This document shows positions 1 through 7,676 of a DNA stretch of 64,000 nucleotides, in pieces. Position numbers and translations under genes: made by a program. Position 1 is the first letter of the stretch. Each line of letters begins with the position of its first letter. The notes below the pieces were generated by a model. It saw only the letters and a program-made list of their open reading frames with translations. It ran no database searches and was not told the origin of the DNA. The stretch comes from Mycolicibacterium mucogenicum DSM 44124 (GTDB taxonomy: Bacteria > Actinomycetota > Actinomycetes > Mycobacteriales > Mycobacteriaceae): assembly GCF_005670685.2 (NCBI RefSeq), contig NZ_CP062008.1, forward strand, positions 4,836,001 through 4,900,000, read 5' to 3'.

Positions 1-456
1 GTCCAGCACCGTGGTCTGCCCATCGATGGTGATGCTGAGCCCACCCTTGAGCACGTACACGAAAATCGTTCTGGCCTCGAGCCGATAGGCCCCGCCGGAC
101 CCGCCACCGGGCCGCATCACGGTATGCATCACCTGGACGTACCGCTCGGCCTTGGGGGTGAGCAGTTCCTCGCGGACGTCGTGGCCGCCCATCTCCAAGG
201 GCGCTCCCGCGCCGCTGCGCACGATCGGCGCGGCCGGGTATTCGAAGAGATCGCCGATTCCGATGCCCAAGGCATCGCAGATCCGGATCAGCACCGGGAC
301 CGAGACGTTGGTCCTGCCCCGCTCGGCCAGGCTGAGAAAGCCCTTCGTCACCTCGGCCCTGGCCGCGGCCTCACTGAGACTCAACCCGCGCTGGGTGCGG
401 AACTCCCGAAGCCGCGCCCCGGCGCGGCCCATTCCGGTCTCTTCGCCGTCGCTCAC
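1..456 (-). CDS. XRE-family regulator with C-terminal cupin domain (partial)
   Basis: The gene runs off the left edge; 152 codons are visible. Residues ~9-65 form a Cro/C1-type helix-turn-helix (ARLREFRTQRGLSLSEAAAR, then KGFLSLAERGRTNVS). From ~75 on, a cupin begins (MRPGGGSGG, then FVYVLKGGLSITIDG). This XRE-cupin layout is typical of small-molecule-responsive repressors. The start is GTG at 456, preceded by a GGGAGGGA ribosome site. It is divergent from an alcohol dehydrogenase and permease pair, and a 21-bp inverted repeat lies between them, so it probably controls that pair. The ligand is unknown. Confidence 0.88.
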   Translation of the reverse strand, partial: MSDGEETGMGRAGARLREFRTQRGLSLSEAAARAEVTKGFLSLAERGRTNVSVPVLIRICDALGIGIGDLFEYPAAPIVRSGAGAPLEMGGHDVREELLTPKAERYVQVMHTVMRPGGGSGGAYRLEARTIFVYVLKGGLSITIDGQTTVLD

Positions 457-498
457 TCAATCCCTCCCGTGCCATTGACGGCCATTCGTTTAGTGGGG

Positions 499-519
499 TA
501 AAACACCTTCAGCGTTTTA
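499..519. promoter_or_regulatory. Inverted repeat, candidate operator of the XRE-cupin regulator
   Basis: TAAAAC and GTTTTA are separated by 9 bases in the 116-bp gap between the divergent regulator and the alcohol dehydrogenase gene. It is the only clear dyad in the gap. The operator role is inferred from position. Confidence 0.45.
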
Positions 520-572
520 TGGGATTGAACCCTACACGCGGTGATGCCTCCCAAAACACAGAAAGGCACGCG

Positions 573-1718
573 GTGTCCTCATCTGAAACCGACCGCCGGC
601 ACGACAAGACACGGATCCGGGCCGCGGTGTTCGACGGCAACGGCGCCATCTCCATCGAAGACGTCGACCTGGCGGCGCCCGGCCCGGGCGAGGTCCGCGT
701 CAAGATCGCCGCGGCCGGTGTCTGCCACTCCGACCTGCACGTCACCACACGCGCCTGGGAGGTGCCCGCCCCCGTGGTGCTCGGCCACGAAGGCTCCGGA
801 GTGGTCACCGCCGTCGGCTCCGGCGTCACGGATCTCGAGCCCGGCGACCACGTCGTGCTGAGCTGGGTGCCCGGCTGCGGCGAATGCCGCGCCTGTCAGG
901 CGGACCGGCCCGCACAGTGCGCGCTGGTCGCGTCGGTCGTGGCCGCCGGCGGAACGCTATACGACGGCACTACGCGACTGTCCAACGAGCGCGGCACGAT
1001 TCACCACTACTTGGGCGTCTCGTCCTACGCCGAAGAGGTCGTGGTCCCGCGCAGCGGTGCGGTCAAGGTACGCAAGGACGCACCACTGGAAGACATCGCG
1101 ATCGTGGGCTGCGCGATCGCCACCGGCGTCGGCGCAGTGCGCAATACCGCTGGAGTACAACCCGGTTCGACGGTCGCAGTGATCGGCTGCGGCGGCGTGG
1201 GCCTGGCCTGCGTGCAGGGAGCCCGGCTGGCCGGTGCCGCGCGCATCGTCGCGGTCGACGTCGTCGCCGAAAAGCTCGATCTGGCACGCAAACTCGGCGC
1301 CACCGACGTGGTCGACGCGTCGACCACCGACGATGTGGTGGCGGCGCTGCGAGACGTGGTCGCGGACGGATACGACTACGTGTTCGACGCGATCGGCAAG
1401 ATCGTCACCACCGAACAGGCCATCGCCGCACTCGGCCTCGGCGGCGCCGCCGTCATCGTCGGCCTGCCCCCGCAGGGCGAGCGCGCGAGTTTCGACCCGC
1501 TGAGCCTCGCCGAGGGCGATCAACGCATCCTCGGTTCCAACTACGGTTCCGCGGTACCCGAGCGCGATATTCCCGCACTGGTCGACGAGGTGATGGCGGG
1601 CAATCTCGATCTCGCTTCGATGATCTCCGGCCGCCGCCCGCTCGACGAAGCCGCGGCCGCCCTCGCCGATCTCGCCGCGGGCCACGCACTGCGCCAGCTC
1701 CTCATCCCATCCGTCTGA
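573..1718 (+). CDS. Zinc-dependent alcohol dehydrogenase (MDR family)
   Basis: Medium-chain dehydrogenase of 381 residues that probably oxidises an alcohol with NAD(P). Catalytic-zinc elements are visible: GVCHSD, GHEGSG and a later GCAIATG. The four structural-zinc cysteines lie in GCGECRACQADRPAQC. The nucleotide-binding motif is GCGGVGLACVQG followed by an acidic VDV strand end, which suggests NAD. The GTG start at 573 follows AGAAAGG; an in-frame start at 519 lacks such a site. An APC permease begins 18 bases downstream, so the two are probably one operon for uptake and oxidation of an amino or hydroxy compound. The substrate cannot be read from the sequence. Confidence 0.9.
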   Translation: MSSSETDRRHDKTRIRAAVFDGNGAISIEDVDLAAPGPGEVRVKIAAAGVCHSDLHVTTRAWEVPAPVVLGHEGSGVVTAVGSGVTDLEPGDHVVLSWVPGCGECRACQADRPAQCALVASVVAAGGTLYDGTTRLSNERGTIHHYLGVSSYAEEVVVPRSGAVKVRKDAPLEDIAIVGCAIATGVGAVRNTAGVQPGSTVAVIGCGGVGLACVQGARLAGAARIVAVDVVAEKLDLARKLGATDVVDASTTDDVVAALRDVVADGYDYVFDAIGKIVTTEQAIAALGLGGAAVIVGLPPQGERASFDPLSLAEGDQRILGSNYGSAVPERDIPALVDEVMAGNLDLASMISGRRPLDEAAAALADLAAGHALRQLLIPSV

Positions 1719-1736
1719 CAAGAAACGAGAACCCCA

Positions 1737-3176
1737 GTGTCCGAAGACATTCAGACGGGCCCCGACGTCGCGACCGGCGATGCGGGGCTGCGGCGCGGCG
1801 TCATGGGTGGCGGCGAACTCGCCGCACAGGCCATCGCGAATATCGCGCCGAGTGCGGTCATCGCCTTCACCGCGGCCGCGATCTACACGACGGCAGGCAA
1901 CGGCACCTGGGCCTCCTTCGCGCTGGCGACCGTTGTCATCCTGTCGGTCGGCTACTGCATCTCGCAGTTCGCCAAGCGCCGCTCGTCGGCGGGCTCCCTC
2001 TACAGCTACGCGGCCACGGCACTGGGCCCGTTCGGCGCCTACGTGACCGGGGTCAGCCTGCTGATCGGCTGCTTCGGTATCGCCGCCGGCTCGTTGAGTG
2101 GGTCGGTCGCCTACACCGCGACTCTGCTCAACCAGATCGGCATCCCGGTACACGGCACTGCGGCACAGATCGTGCTGGCAGTGGTGCTCGGCGCGCTGGC
2201 GACCCTGTTCACCATTCGCGGCATTCGCCTATCGGCACGGGTTTCCCTTGTGCTGGAACTGGTTTCGGTATCCATCATCACGTTGCTACTGGTCGTCACC
2301 CTGGTGCACCTGGGCGGCCGCGCCTTTGACGCCGCTCAGTTCGAGCTCACCGGCGTGCAGCCATCGGGCATCGTGGTGGGCATGGTGCTGGCGATCCTCG
2401 GTTTCGTCGGCTTCTCCAGCTCGGACGCCCTGGCCCGCGAGGCCAAGGACCCCTACCGCGCGGTGCCGCGCGCGATCATGTGGAGCGCGGCCGGCGTCGG
2501 CGTGCTGTACGTGTTCGCGGCCTACACGCAGGTAGCGGCCCTCGGACCGGCGCTGGGCAAATCCGCACAGCCGCTCGACGACATCGCCACCCTGGTCGGC
2601 ATGCCGACGTGGTTCAATCCGATCCTCAACTTCGGCGTCGCCGCATCGTTTTTCGCCGTCGTGGTCGCACCCATGAACGTCGTCGGCCGAATCCTGTACG
2701 TGATGGGCAAGGAGGGCGTCGTCGGCTCGGCGATCGGGCGGACCCACCCCACGCACCTGACGCCACACCGCGCACTGATCTCGGTCGGTCCGCTCGTGAT
2801 CGCCGTGCCGGTGGTGATGTATCTGGTCGGCGTGGACCCGATGAACGTCGTGACATGGGTCGACACCTATGGGACCTATGGCTACATGGTCGCGTACGCG
2901 GCGGCAGCACTCGCCGCCGTGGTGTTCCTGCGCAGGATCGGTGCCCGGGTTCCGCTGGTGTGGCCGGCTGCTGCCGTGGCCATCGTGTCGATGGCATATG
3001 TGTTCTACGCCAACGTGTATCCGGTTCCGGCGTACCCGCTCAACGTCATCCCGTGGCTGTTCATCGCGACGGTGGCCGCCGCGTTGGCGTGGTACTGGTT
3101 TCTGAGCCGCCGCTCACCCGAGGTGATCTCGGCCATCGGCACCAGCGAGGTGGAGACCCTCGAAGGGGTCGGCTGA
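1737..3176 (+). CDS. APC-superfamily amino acid/polyamine permease
   Basis: A 479-residue integral membrane protein with about 12 hydrophobic segments and the APC N-terminal pattern (IANIAPSAVIAF, then SAGSLYSYAATALGP). It probably imports an amino acid or amine by cation symport. The start is GTG at 1737. It follows the alcohol dehydrogenase by 18 bases and is followed by a strong hairpin terminator, so the two genes appear to form a closed transcription unit controlled by the divergent XRE-cupin protein. The exact substrate is unknown. Confidence 0.88.
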   Translation: MSEDIQTGPDVATGDAGLRRGVMGGGELAAQAIANIAPSAVIAFTAAAIYTTAGNGTWASFALATVVILSVGYCISQFAKRRSSAGSLYSYAATALGPFGAYVTGVSLLIGCFGIAAGSLSGSVAYTATLLNQIGIPVHGTAAQIVLAVVLGALATLFTIRGIRLSARVSLVLELVSVSIITLLLVVTLVHLGGRAFDAAQFELTGVQPSGIVVGMVLAILGFVGFSSSDALAREAKDPYRAVPRAIMWSAAGVGVLYVFAAYTQVAALGPALGKSAQPLDDIATLVGMPTWFNPILNFGVAASFFAVVVAPMNVVGRILYVMGKEGVVGSAIGRTHPTHLTPHRALISVGPLVIAVPVVMYLVGVDPMNVVTWVDTYGTYGYMVAYAAAALAAVVFLRRIGARVPLVWPAAAVAIVSMAYVFYANVYPVPAYPLNVIPWLFIATVAAALAWYWFLSRRSPEVISAIGTSEVETLEGVG

Positions 3177-3191
3177 GTAGCCTTGCCGATG

Positions 3192-3224
3192 ACGGCCCGG
3201 GTGTGCAGCGCACACCCGGGCCGT
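3192..3224. terminator. Bidirectional hairpin terminator
   Basis: Perfect 15-bp arms (ACGGCCCGGGTGTGC and its complement) with a 3-base loop, lying between the convergent permease and DUF1326 genes. There is no T tract, as is usual in mycobacteria. Confidence 0.75.
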
Positions 3225-3229
3225 CGCGG

Positions 3230-3946
3230 TCAGTTGCAGCAGCATCCGCCGGCCGCCTGCGCGCCGGAGGGGAGCTCGACGTTCGGCAGTTCGCCGTCGG
3301 GCCGCCAGTCGAACGGGAAGTGCTTGCTGGAGGCGCCGAGGTACTCGTGGGAGAAGTCGAAACCGACGGCGTCGGCCTTCTTGACCACGCCCCACGTCGC
3401 CACCTGCCCCGGCCCGACTTCCGCGCCCGGGGCGTTGACGGTCGTGACGCGACGGTTCGGATCGGCCGTCGGCCCCGTCAGCGCGTCGACGCGAACGTCG
3501 ACCTTGCCCGGAATCTCCGCCCGCCAGTAGGCGAGGTCGTCAGCCGCGGCGAAGTTGATCGGCGCGTACTCGATGCCACGCAGCTCGCTGATCAGGCTGC
3601 CGAACTCCCCCGGCCAACCACCCTCGTCGCCGCGGAAAATCCGCTCGAGCGCCGCGCGCTGATCGGCGTCGGCCTTCTCGTCGATGTAGAACATCAGCTT
3701 CATGGTGGCGTCCGGGTCGCCGATCCACATGTTGCCGGCGAACTCGCCCAGGGCCACGACCCCGAGACCACTGAGATCGGTTGTGCCGTAATGCCCTTCG
3801 TGCACCTGCCAGACGAGGGTGAACAGGCAGTCGCCGTGCGTGGGCTCCTGCGCGAAGCTGCACGGGCAGGGCAGTTTGCAGCTGCACACATCGAACCACT
3901 CGCCGCGTAGATGCCAATCGGCCTTCGGAGTTGCCGCCACCGTCAT
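3230..3946 (-). CDS. DUF1326 domain protein, Cys-rich, probably metal-responsive
   Basis: A 238-residue soluble protein of the DUF1326 family, whose biochemical function is not established. Near the N-terminus it has a dense thiol motif (DVCSCKLPCPCSF, residues ~20-31), and it ends in GGCCCN, so two potential soft-metal sites frame the domain. The ATG start is preceded by AGAAGGGA. The promoter, TTGACG-N18-TAGCGT, lies between two CsoR-type palindromes. Copper or another thiophilic metal as inducer is inferred from the operator type. It is monocistronic and ends at a shared terminator. Confidence 0.85.
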   Translation of the reverse strand: MTVAATPKADWHLRGEWFDVCSCKLPCPCSFAQEPTHGDCLFTLVWQVHEGHYGTTDLSGLGVVALGEFAGNMWIGDPDATMKLMFYIDEKADADQRAALERIFRGDEGGWPGEFGSLISELRGIEYAPINFAAADDLAYWRAEIPGKVDVRVDALTGPTADPNRRVTTVNAPGAEVGPGQVATWGVVKKADAVGFDFSHEYLGASSKHFPFDWRPDGELPNVELPSGAQAAGGCCCN

Positions 3947-3969
3947 CGCTGAATCCCTTCTCTTTTACA

Positions 3970-3984
3970 TACCCCCTGGGGGTA
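3970..3984. promoter_or_regulatory. CsoR-type operator, downstream copy
   Basis: TACCCCCTGGGGGTA, an almost perfect G-tract dyad of the kind bound by CsoR/FrmR-family metal sensors. It lies just downstream of the predicted transcription start of the DUF1326 gene. Confidence 0.7.
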
Positions 3985-3997
3985 CCTGACGTGGACG

Positions 3998-4027
3998 ACG
4001 CTACGCAGCCCGGCGCGCGTCCGTCAA
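3998..4027 (-). promoter_or_regulatory. Sigma-70-type promoter of the DUF1326 gene
   Basis: On the minus strand, TTGACG (4027-4022) is followed after 18 bases by TAGCGT (4003-3998). It sits between the two CsoR-type palindromes, so a repressor on either or both could block it. Confidence 0.6.
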
Positions 4028-4028
4028 G

Positions 4029-4043
4029 TACCCCCAGGGGGTA
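4029..4043. promoter_or_regulatory. CsoR-type operator, upstream copy
   Basis: TACCCCCAGGGGGTA, the same dyad as at 3970-3984 with the central base swapped. It abuts the -35 element on its upstream side; the two dyad centres are 59 bp apart. Confidence 0.7.
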
Positions 4044-4084
4044 TCTTTCTATGAGTTTCGCCGGCCGGCCCCGGCGCTCCTGCG

Positions 4085-4451
4085 TCGACCCTGCGGCCAC
4101 GGCGCAAAAGTGCGAGTAACCAAGACCCTCACCGCAGGGTCAATGGGGAATCAGCCACCGGTGCTGTTGACCCTGCGGCCACGGCGCAAAAGTGCGAGTA
4201 GCCATGACCCTCAACGCAGGGTCAACCCCGGGTGTCCCTTGACCCTGCAACCAGGGCGCAAAAGTGCGAGTAACCAAGACCCTCAACGCAGGATCAACCC
4301 CGGGTGTCCCTTGACCCTGCGGCCACGGCGCGAAAGTGCGAGTAACCAAGACCCTCACCGCAGGGTCAATGGGGAATCAGCCACCGGTGCTGTTGACCCT
4401 GCGGCCACGGCGCAAAAGTGCGAGTAGCCGAGACCCTCAACGCAGGGTCAA
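4085..4451. repeat. Array of five 59-bp hairpin repeats
   Basis: Copies lie at 4085-4143, 4167-4225, 4239-4297, 4311-4369 and 4393-4451. Each begins TTGACCCTGCG (first copy TCGACC) and ends CGCAGGGTCAA, so each unit can fold on itself. The interior carries GGCGCAAAAGTGCGAGTA almost unchanged. Spacers are 23, 13, 13 and 23 bases: the two 23-base spacers are identical, and so are the two 13-base spacers. The array fills most of the 532-bp gap between htpX and the DUF1326 gene; the rest of that gap is the DUF1326 promoter region. Confidence 0.93.
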
Positions 4452-4478
4452 CGCAGAAGCGCGGGCAACTCCGCGGAA

Positions 4479-5342
4479 CTACCGCCCCGCCATGCGCTCC
4501 AGGCGCGCGATGCGGTCCTCGATGGGCGGATGGGTCGAGAACAGCTTGCCGATCTTCTCGCCGGCCCGGAACGGGTTGGCGATCATCAGGTGGGCCTGGT
4601 CGGCCAGCTGGGGCTCAGGGGGCAGCGGGGCCTGCTGGACGCCGGCGCTGATCTTGCGCAGCGCGCTCGCCAGCGCCAGCGGGTCGCCCGTCAGCTCGGC
4701 GCCCGACTGGTCGGCCTGGTACTCGCGCGACCGCGACACCGCCAGCCGGATGATCGTCGCGGCCAGCGGGCCGACGATCGAAAGCACCAGCAGGACAAAA
4801 GGATTGGGCCGGTCGTCGCGGTCGCCACCGAACATGCCGATGAAGTAGGCGACGTTGACCAACGCCGTCACCACCGACGCCATGGCGCCCGCCACGCAGG
4901 AGATCAGGATGTCTCGGTTGTAGACGTGCGAGAGCTCATGGCCCAGCACGGCGCGCAGCTCGCGCTCGGTGAGCAGGTTCAGAATGCCCGTGGTGCAGCA
5001 CACCGCGGCGTTGCGGGGATTACGCCCCGTGGCGAAGGCGTTGGGGGCGGCGGTGTCGCTGATGTACAGCTGCGGCATGGGCTGCCGCGCCGTCGTGGCC
5101 AGCTCGCGGACGATGCGGTACATGGCCGGCGCCTGCATCTCGCTGACGGGCTGCGCGTGCATGGCCCGCAGCGCCATCTTGGCGCTGTTGAAGTACACGT
5201 AGGCGTTCATGCCGATGGCGAACAACACCGCCAGGTACATGATGTTCTTGCCGAACAGCGAGCCGATCAGCACGATGAGCGTCGAGAAGCCCACGAGCAG
5301 CGCGAACGTCTTCGCGGTGTTTGCATGGGAATTCCACGTCAT
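4479..5342 (-). CDS. htpX: HtpX-like membrane zinc metalloprotease (M48)
   Basis: A 287-residue membrane protease for quality control of membrane proteins. Two hydrophobic segments lie near the N-terminus (~11-55). The zinc motif HELSH (HExxH) follows at ~135, a second hydrophobic pair comes next, and the third zinc ligand lies in SREYQAD. The C-terminal [13 protein letters not shown] is the family signature. The start has a strong GGAGGAGG site. It follows the polyprenyl diphosphate synthase gene on the same strand, as grcC1-htpX do in M. tuberculosis (Rv0562-Rv0563). Confidence 0.95.
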   Translation of the reverse strand: MTWNSHANTAKTFALLVGFSTLIVLIGSLFGKNIMYLAVLFAIGMNAYVYFNSAKMALRAMHAQPVSEMQAPAMYRIVRELATTARQPMPQLYISDTAAPNAFATGRNPRNAAVCCTTGILNLLTERELRAVLGHELSHVYNRDILISCVAGAMASVVTALVNVAYFIGMFGGDRDDRPNPFVLLVLSIVGPLAATIIRLAVSRSREYQADQSGAELTGDPLALASALRKISAGVQQAPLPPEPQLADQAHLMIANPFRAGEKIGKLFSTHPPIEDRIARLERMAGR

Positions 5343-5426
5343 CGGCTACCTCCTCCAGCGCAGTCAAACTCACTGAATTGAACGCTCGGCAACTGGTGCC
5401 TGGTTCCAGGGTGTCCCGGCGGGAGG

Positions 5427-6434
5427 TCAGCCGTGGCGGTCAGCGGTGTACTCGACCAGGTTGAGCAGCGCCACCCGGCCGGGCAGATCCGGCAGATTGT
5501 CCAGTTCGGCGCGCGCGTCCGCAGCGAAGCGCTGCACGGTGCGCTTGGCCTCGACCATGCCCTGCGACGCGCGCAGCAACGCCAGCGCCTCGGCGAGATC
5601 GTCGTCGTTGTCGATGGGCTTGGCCAGCAACACCCGCAGCCGGTCGGCGTCGGGCCCGGTCTCCTGCAGCGCGTACAGCACCGGCAGGGTGTGCACGCCT
5701 TCGCGCAGGTCGGTGCCAGGCACCTTGCCCGACTCATCGGGATCGCTGTCGATGTCGATGATGTCGTCCGAGATCTGGAAGATGGTGCCGACGATGCCGC
5801 CGAGCCGGCTCAGCCGCTCGATCTGCTCTTCGTCGGAGCCCGAGAAGGTCGCGCCGAACCGGCCGGACGCCTCGATCAGGCATGACGTCTTCTCGTACAC
5901 GACCTTCAGGTAGTGCTCGACGGGGTCGGCACCTTCGAGGGCGCCGCGGGTCTCGCGCATCTGGCCCGTCACCAACTGGGCGAAGGTGTCGGCGATGACG
6001 CGCACCGCGTCCGGCCCCAGCCGGGACACCAGCCGCGACGCGGTGGCGAACAGGTAGTCGCCGGCCAGGATCGCGATGTTGTTGCCCCAGCGGGCATTGG
6101 CACTGTCCGCGCCGCGCCGCACCTGGGCCTCGTCCATGACGTCGTCGTGATACAGCGTCGCCAGGTGCACCAGCTCGATCACGGCGCCGGCGATCGCGAC
6201 GTCGTTGTTGTCGGGGTCCGGCCCCAGCGACGCCGACAGCACGGTGAACAGCGGGCGGAACCGCTTGCCACCGGCCTGGAACAGGTGCTGGACCGCCTCG
6301 GCCATCAGCTCGTCGGCTTTGCCCAGCTCGGTCGACATCAGGTCTTCGATACGCGCGACCGCGTCACGAACCTGCGCGGCGAAGGCGGCGTCACCAAAGT
6401 CCACGCCCGCGACCACTGTCGCTGGTGTCTTCAT
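5427..6434 (-). CDS. grcC1: trans-Polyprenyl diphosphate synthase (GrcC1-like)
   Basis: A 335-residue chain-elongating prenyltransferase. Both aspartate-rich motifs are present: YHDDVMDE (~98-105) and ISDDIIDID (~225). It also has GGKRFRP near residue 55. It makes an all-trans long-chain diphosphate, most likely for the menaquinone tail given its divergent neighbour menJ. The ATG at 6434 is preceded by TATGTT and six bases with no ribosome site, suggesting a leaderless message. A much longer open frame continues upstream across menJ but is not supported. Product chain length cannot be read. Confidence 0.92.
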   Translation of the reverse strand: MKTPATVVAGVDFGDAAFAAQVRDAVARIEDLMSTELGKADELMAEAVQHLFQAGGKRFRPLFTVLSASLGPDPDNNDVAIAGAVIELVHLATLYHDDVMDEAQVRRGADSANARWGNNIAILAGDYLFATASRLVSRLGPDAVRVIADTFAQLVTGQMRETRGALEGADPVEHYLKVVYEKTSCLIEASGRFGATFSGSDEEQIERLSRLGGIVGTIFQISDDIIDIDSDPDESGKVPGTDLREGVHTLPVLYALQETGPDADRLRVLLAKPIDNDDDLAEALALLRASQGMVEAKRTVQRFAADARAELDNLPDLPGRVALLNLVEYTADRHG

Positions 6435-6440
6435 GGGTCC

Positions 6441-6448
6441 AACATACT
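6441..6448. promoter_or_regulatory. Overlapping divergent -10 elements of grcC1 and menJ
   Basis: The gap between the two start codons is only 21 bp. On the minus strand TATGTT (6446-6441) is six bases from the grcC1 ATG. On the plus strand CATACT (6443-6448) is seven bases from the menJ ATG. The two -10 elements share four bases, so polymerase should occupy one or the other. Confidence 0.55.
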
Positions 6449-6455
6449 GGGCGGC

Positions 6456-7676
6456 ATGGTCGTGCACGCAGATGTGGTCGTGGTCGGAGCCGGGCCGGCA
6501 GGTTCCGCCGCTGCCGCCTGGGCAGCGCGCCGGGGCCGCGACGTCCTGGTGATCGACTCCGCGCAGTTTCCCCGGGACAAGGCCTGCGGCGACGGGCTGA
6601 CGCCGCGGGCCATCGCGGAGCTGCGTGAGCTGGGGCTCGGCGAGTGGCTGGAGGGCCGCGTCAGCCATCACGGGCTGCGGCTGGCCGGGTTCGGCGCGCA
6701 GCGCGAGGTGCGCTGGCCCGGGCCGTCGTTCCCGGCCACCAGCAGCGCCGTGCCGCGCACCGAGCTCGACGACCGGATCCGTCAGGTCGCGGCCGATTCC
6801 GGCGCGAAGATGCTGTTGGGCGTCAAGGCCGTCGGCGTGACGCACGACGCCACCGGCCGCGTCCGCACACTGACGCTCGACGACGGCCAAGAGGTGAGCT
6901 GCACCGAACTCATCGTCGCCGACGGTGCCCGCTCGACGCTGGGCCGGGTCCTGGGGCGTGAGTGGCATCAGGAAACCGTGTACGGGGTGGCGATCCGTGC
7001 CTACATCGAGACGCCACGGCATGCCGAGCCGTGGATCACGTCGCACCTTGAGCTGCGCTCCCCCGAAGGCGAGGTGCTGCCCGGGTACGGCTGGATCTTC
7101 CCGCTGGGCAACGGCGATGTGAACATCGGCGTGGGTGCGCTGGCGACCGAGAAACGTCCGGCCGACGCCGCGCTGCGCCCGCTGCTCGCCCACTACACCA
7201 ACCTGCGCCGCGACGAATGGGGCTTCGAGGGCCAGCCGCGGCTGGCCAAGTCGGCCCTGCTGCCGATGGGCGGCGCCGTGTCCGGGGTCGCGGGACCGAA
7301 CTGGATGCTCGTCGGTGACGCGGCGGCATGCGTCAACCCGCTCAACGGAGAGGGCATCGACTACGGCCTGGAGACCGGCCGGCTGGCCGCCGACCTACTC
7401 GGCTCGGGTGACCTGAGCGCAGCCTGGCCCGCACTGCTGCAGCAGCACTACGCCGCCGGGTTCTCCGTGGCCCGCCGTTTGGCGATCCTGCTGACCGTGC
7501 CGAAGTTCCTGCCGCTGACGGGGCCGGTCGCGATGCGGTCGCAGTACCTGATGACGGTCGCGGTGCGGGCCATGGGCAACCTGGTGACCGAGGAGGACAC
7601 CGACATGGTCGCCCGCCTCTGGCGCCGCGCCGGGCGCGGTTCGCGCCGGTTGGATCAGCGCAAGCCGTTCAGCTGA
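6456..7676 (+). CDS. menJ: Menaquinone reductase MenJ
   Basis: A 406-residue FAD-dependent geranylgeranyl-reductase-family enzyme, which in mycobacteria saturates one isoprene unit of menaquinone-9. The Rossmann motif is VVVGAGPAGSAAA (7-19), followed by ACGDGLTPRA (~46-55) and the second FAD motif VGDAAACVNPLNGEGID (~290). The start is ATG at 6456, preceded by a -10-like CATACT and no ribosome site. It is divergent from grcC1, the same arrangement as Rv0561c/Rv0562. Its 3' end overlaps the convergent hydrolase gene by 8 bases. Confidence 0.95.
   Translation: MVVHADVVVVGAGPAGSAAAAWAARRGRDVLVIDSAQFPRDKACGDGLTPRAIAELRELGLGEWLEGRVSHHGLRLAGFGAQREVRWPGPSFPATSSAVPRTELDDRIRQVAADSGAKMLLGVKAVGVTHDATGRVRTLTLDDGQEVSCTELIVADGARSTLGRVLGREWHQETVYGVAIRAYIETPRHAEPWITSHLELRSPEGEVLPGYGWIFPLGNGDVNIGVGALATEKRPADAALRPLLAHYTNLRRDEWGFEGQPRLAKSALLPMGGAVSGVAGPNWMLVGDAAACVNPLNGEGIDYGLETGRLAADLLGSGDLSAAWPALLQQHYAAGFSVARRLAILLTVPKFLPLTGPVAMRSQYLMTVAVRAMGNLVTEEDTDMVARLWRRAGRGSRRLDQRKPFS

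Noticed and set aside
884..2329. 481-residue frame across the dehydrogenase and permease genes
   Set aside because: Arg/Ala/Gly-rich shadow in another frame of two genes with clear motifs.
4050..4118. 22-codon frame starting ATG just after the upstream CsoR box on the plus strand
   Set aside because: It runs straight into the first 59-bp repeat, has no ribosome site, and most of its codons are repeat sequence.
4085..4451. Possible CRISPR array
   Set aside because: Only two spacer types occur, each duplicated, the repeats have 11-bp inverted ends with variable interiors, and no cas genes are present.
5427..7193. 588-residue version of the polyprenyl diphosphate synthase
   Set aside because: The extra 253 residues lie antisense to menJ and carry no domain; the usual GrcC length is reached from 6434.
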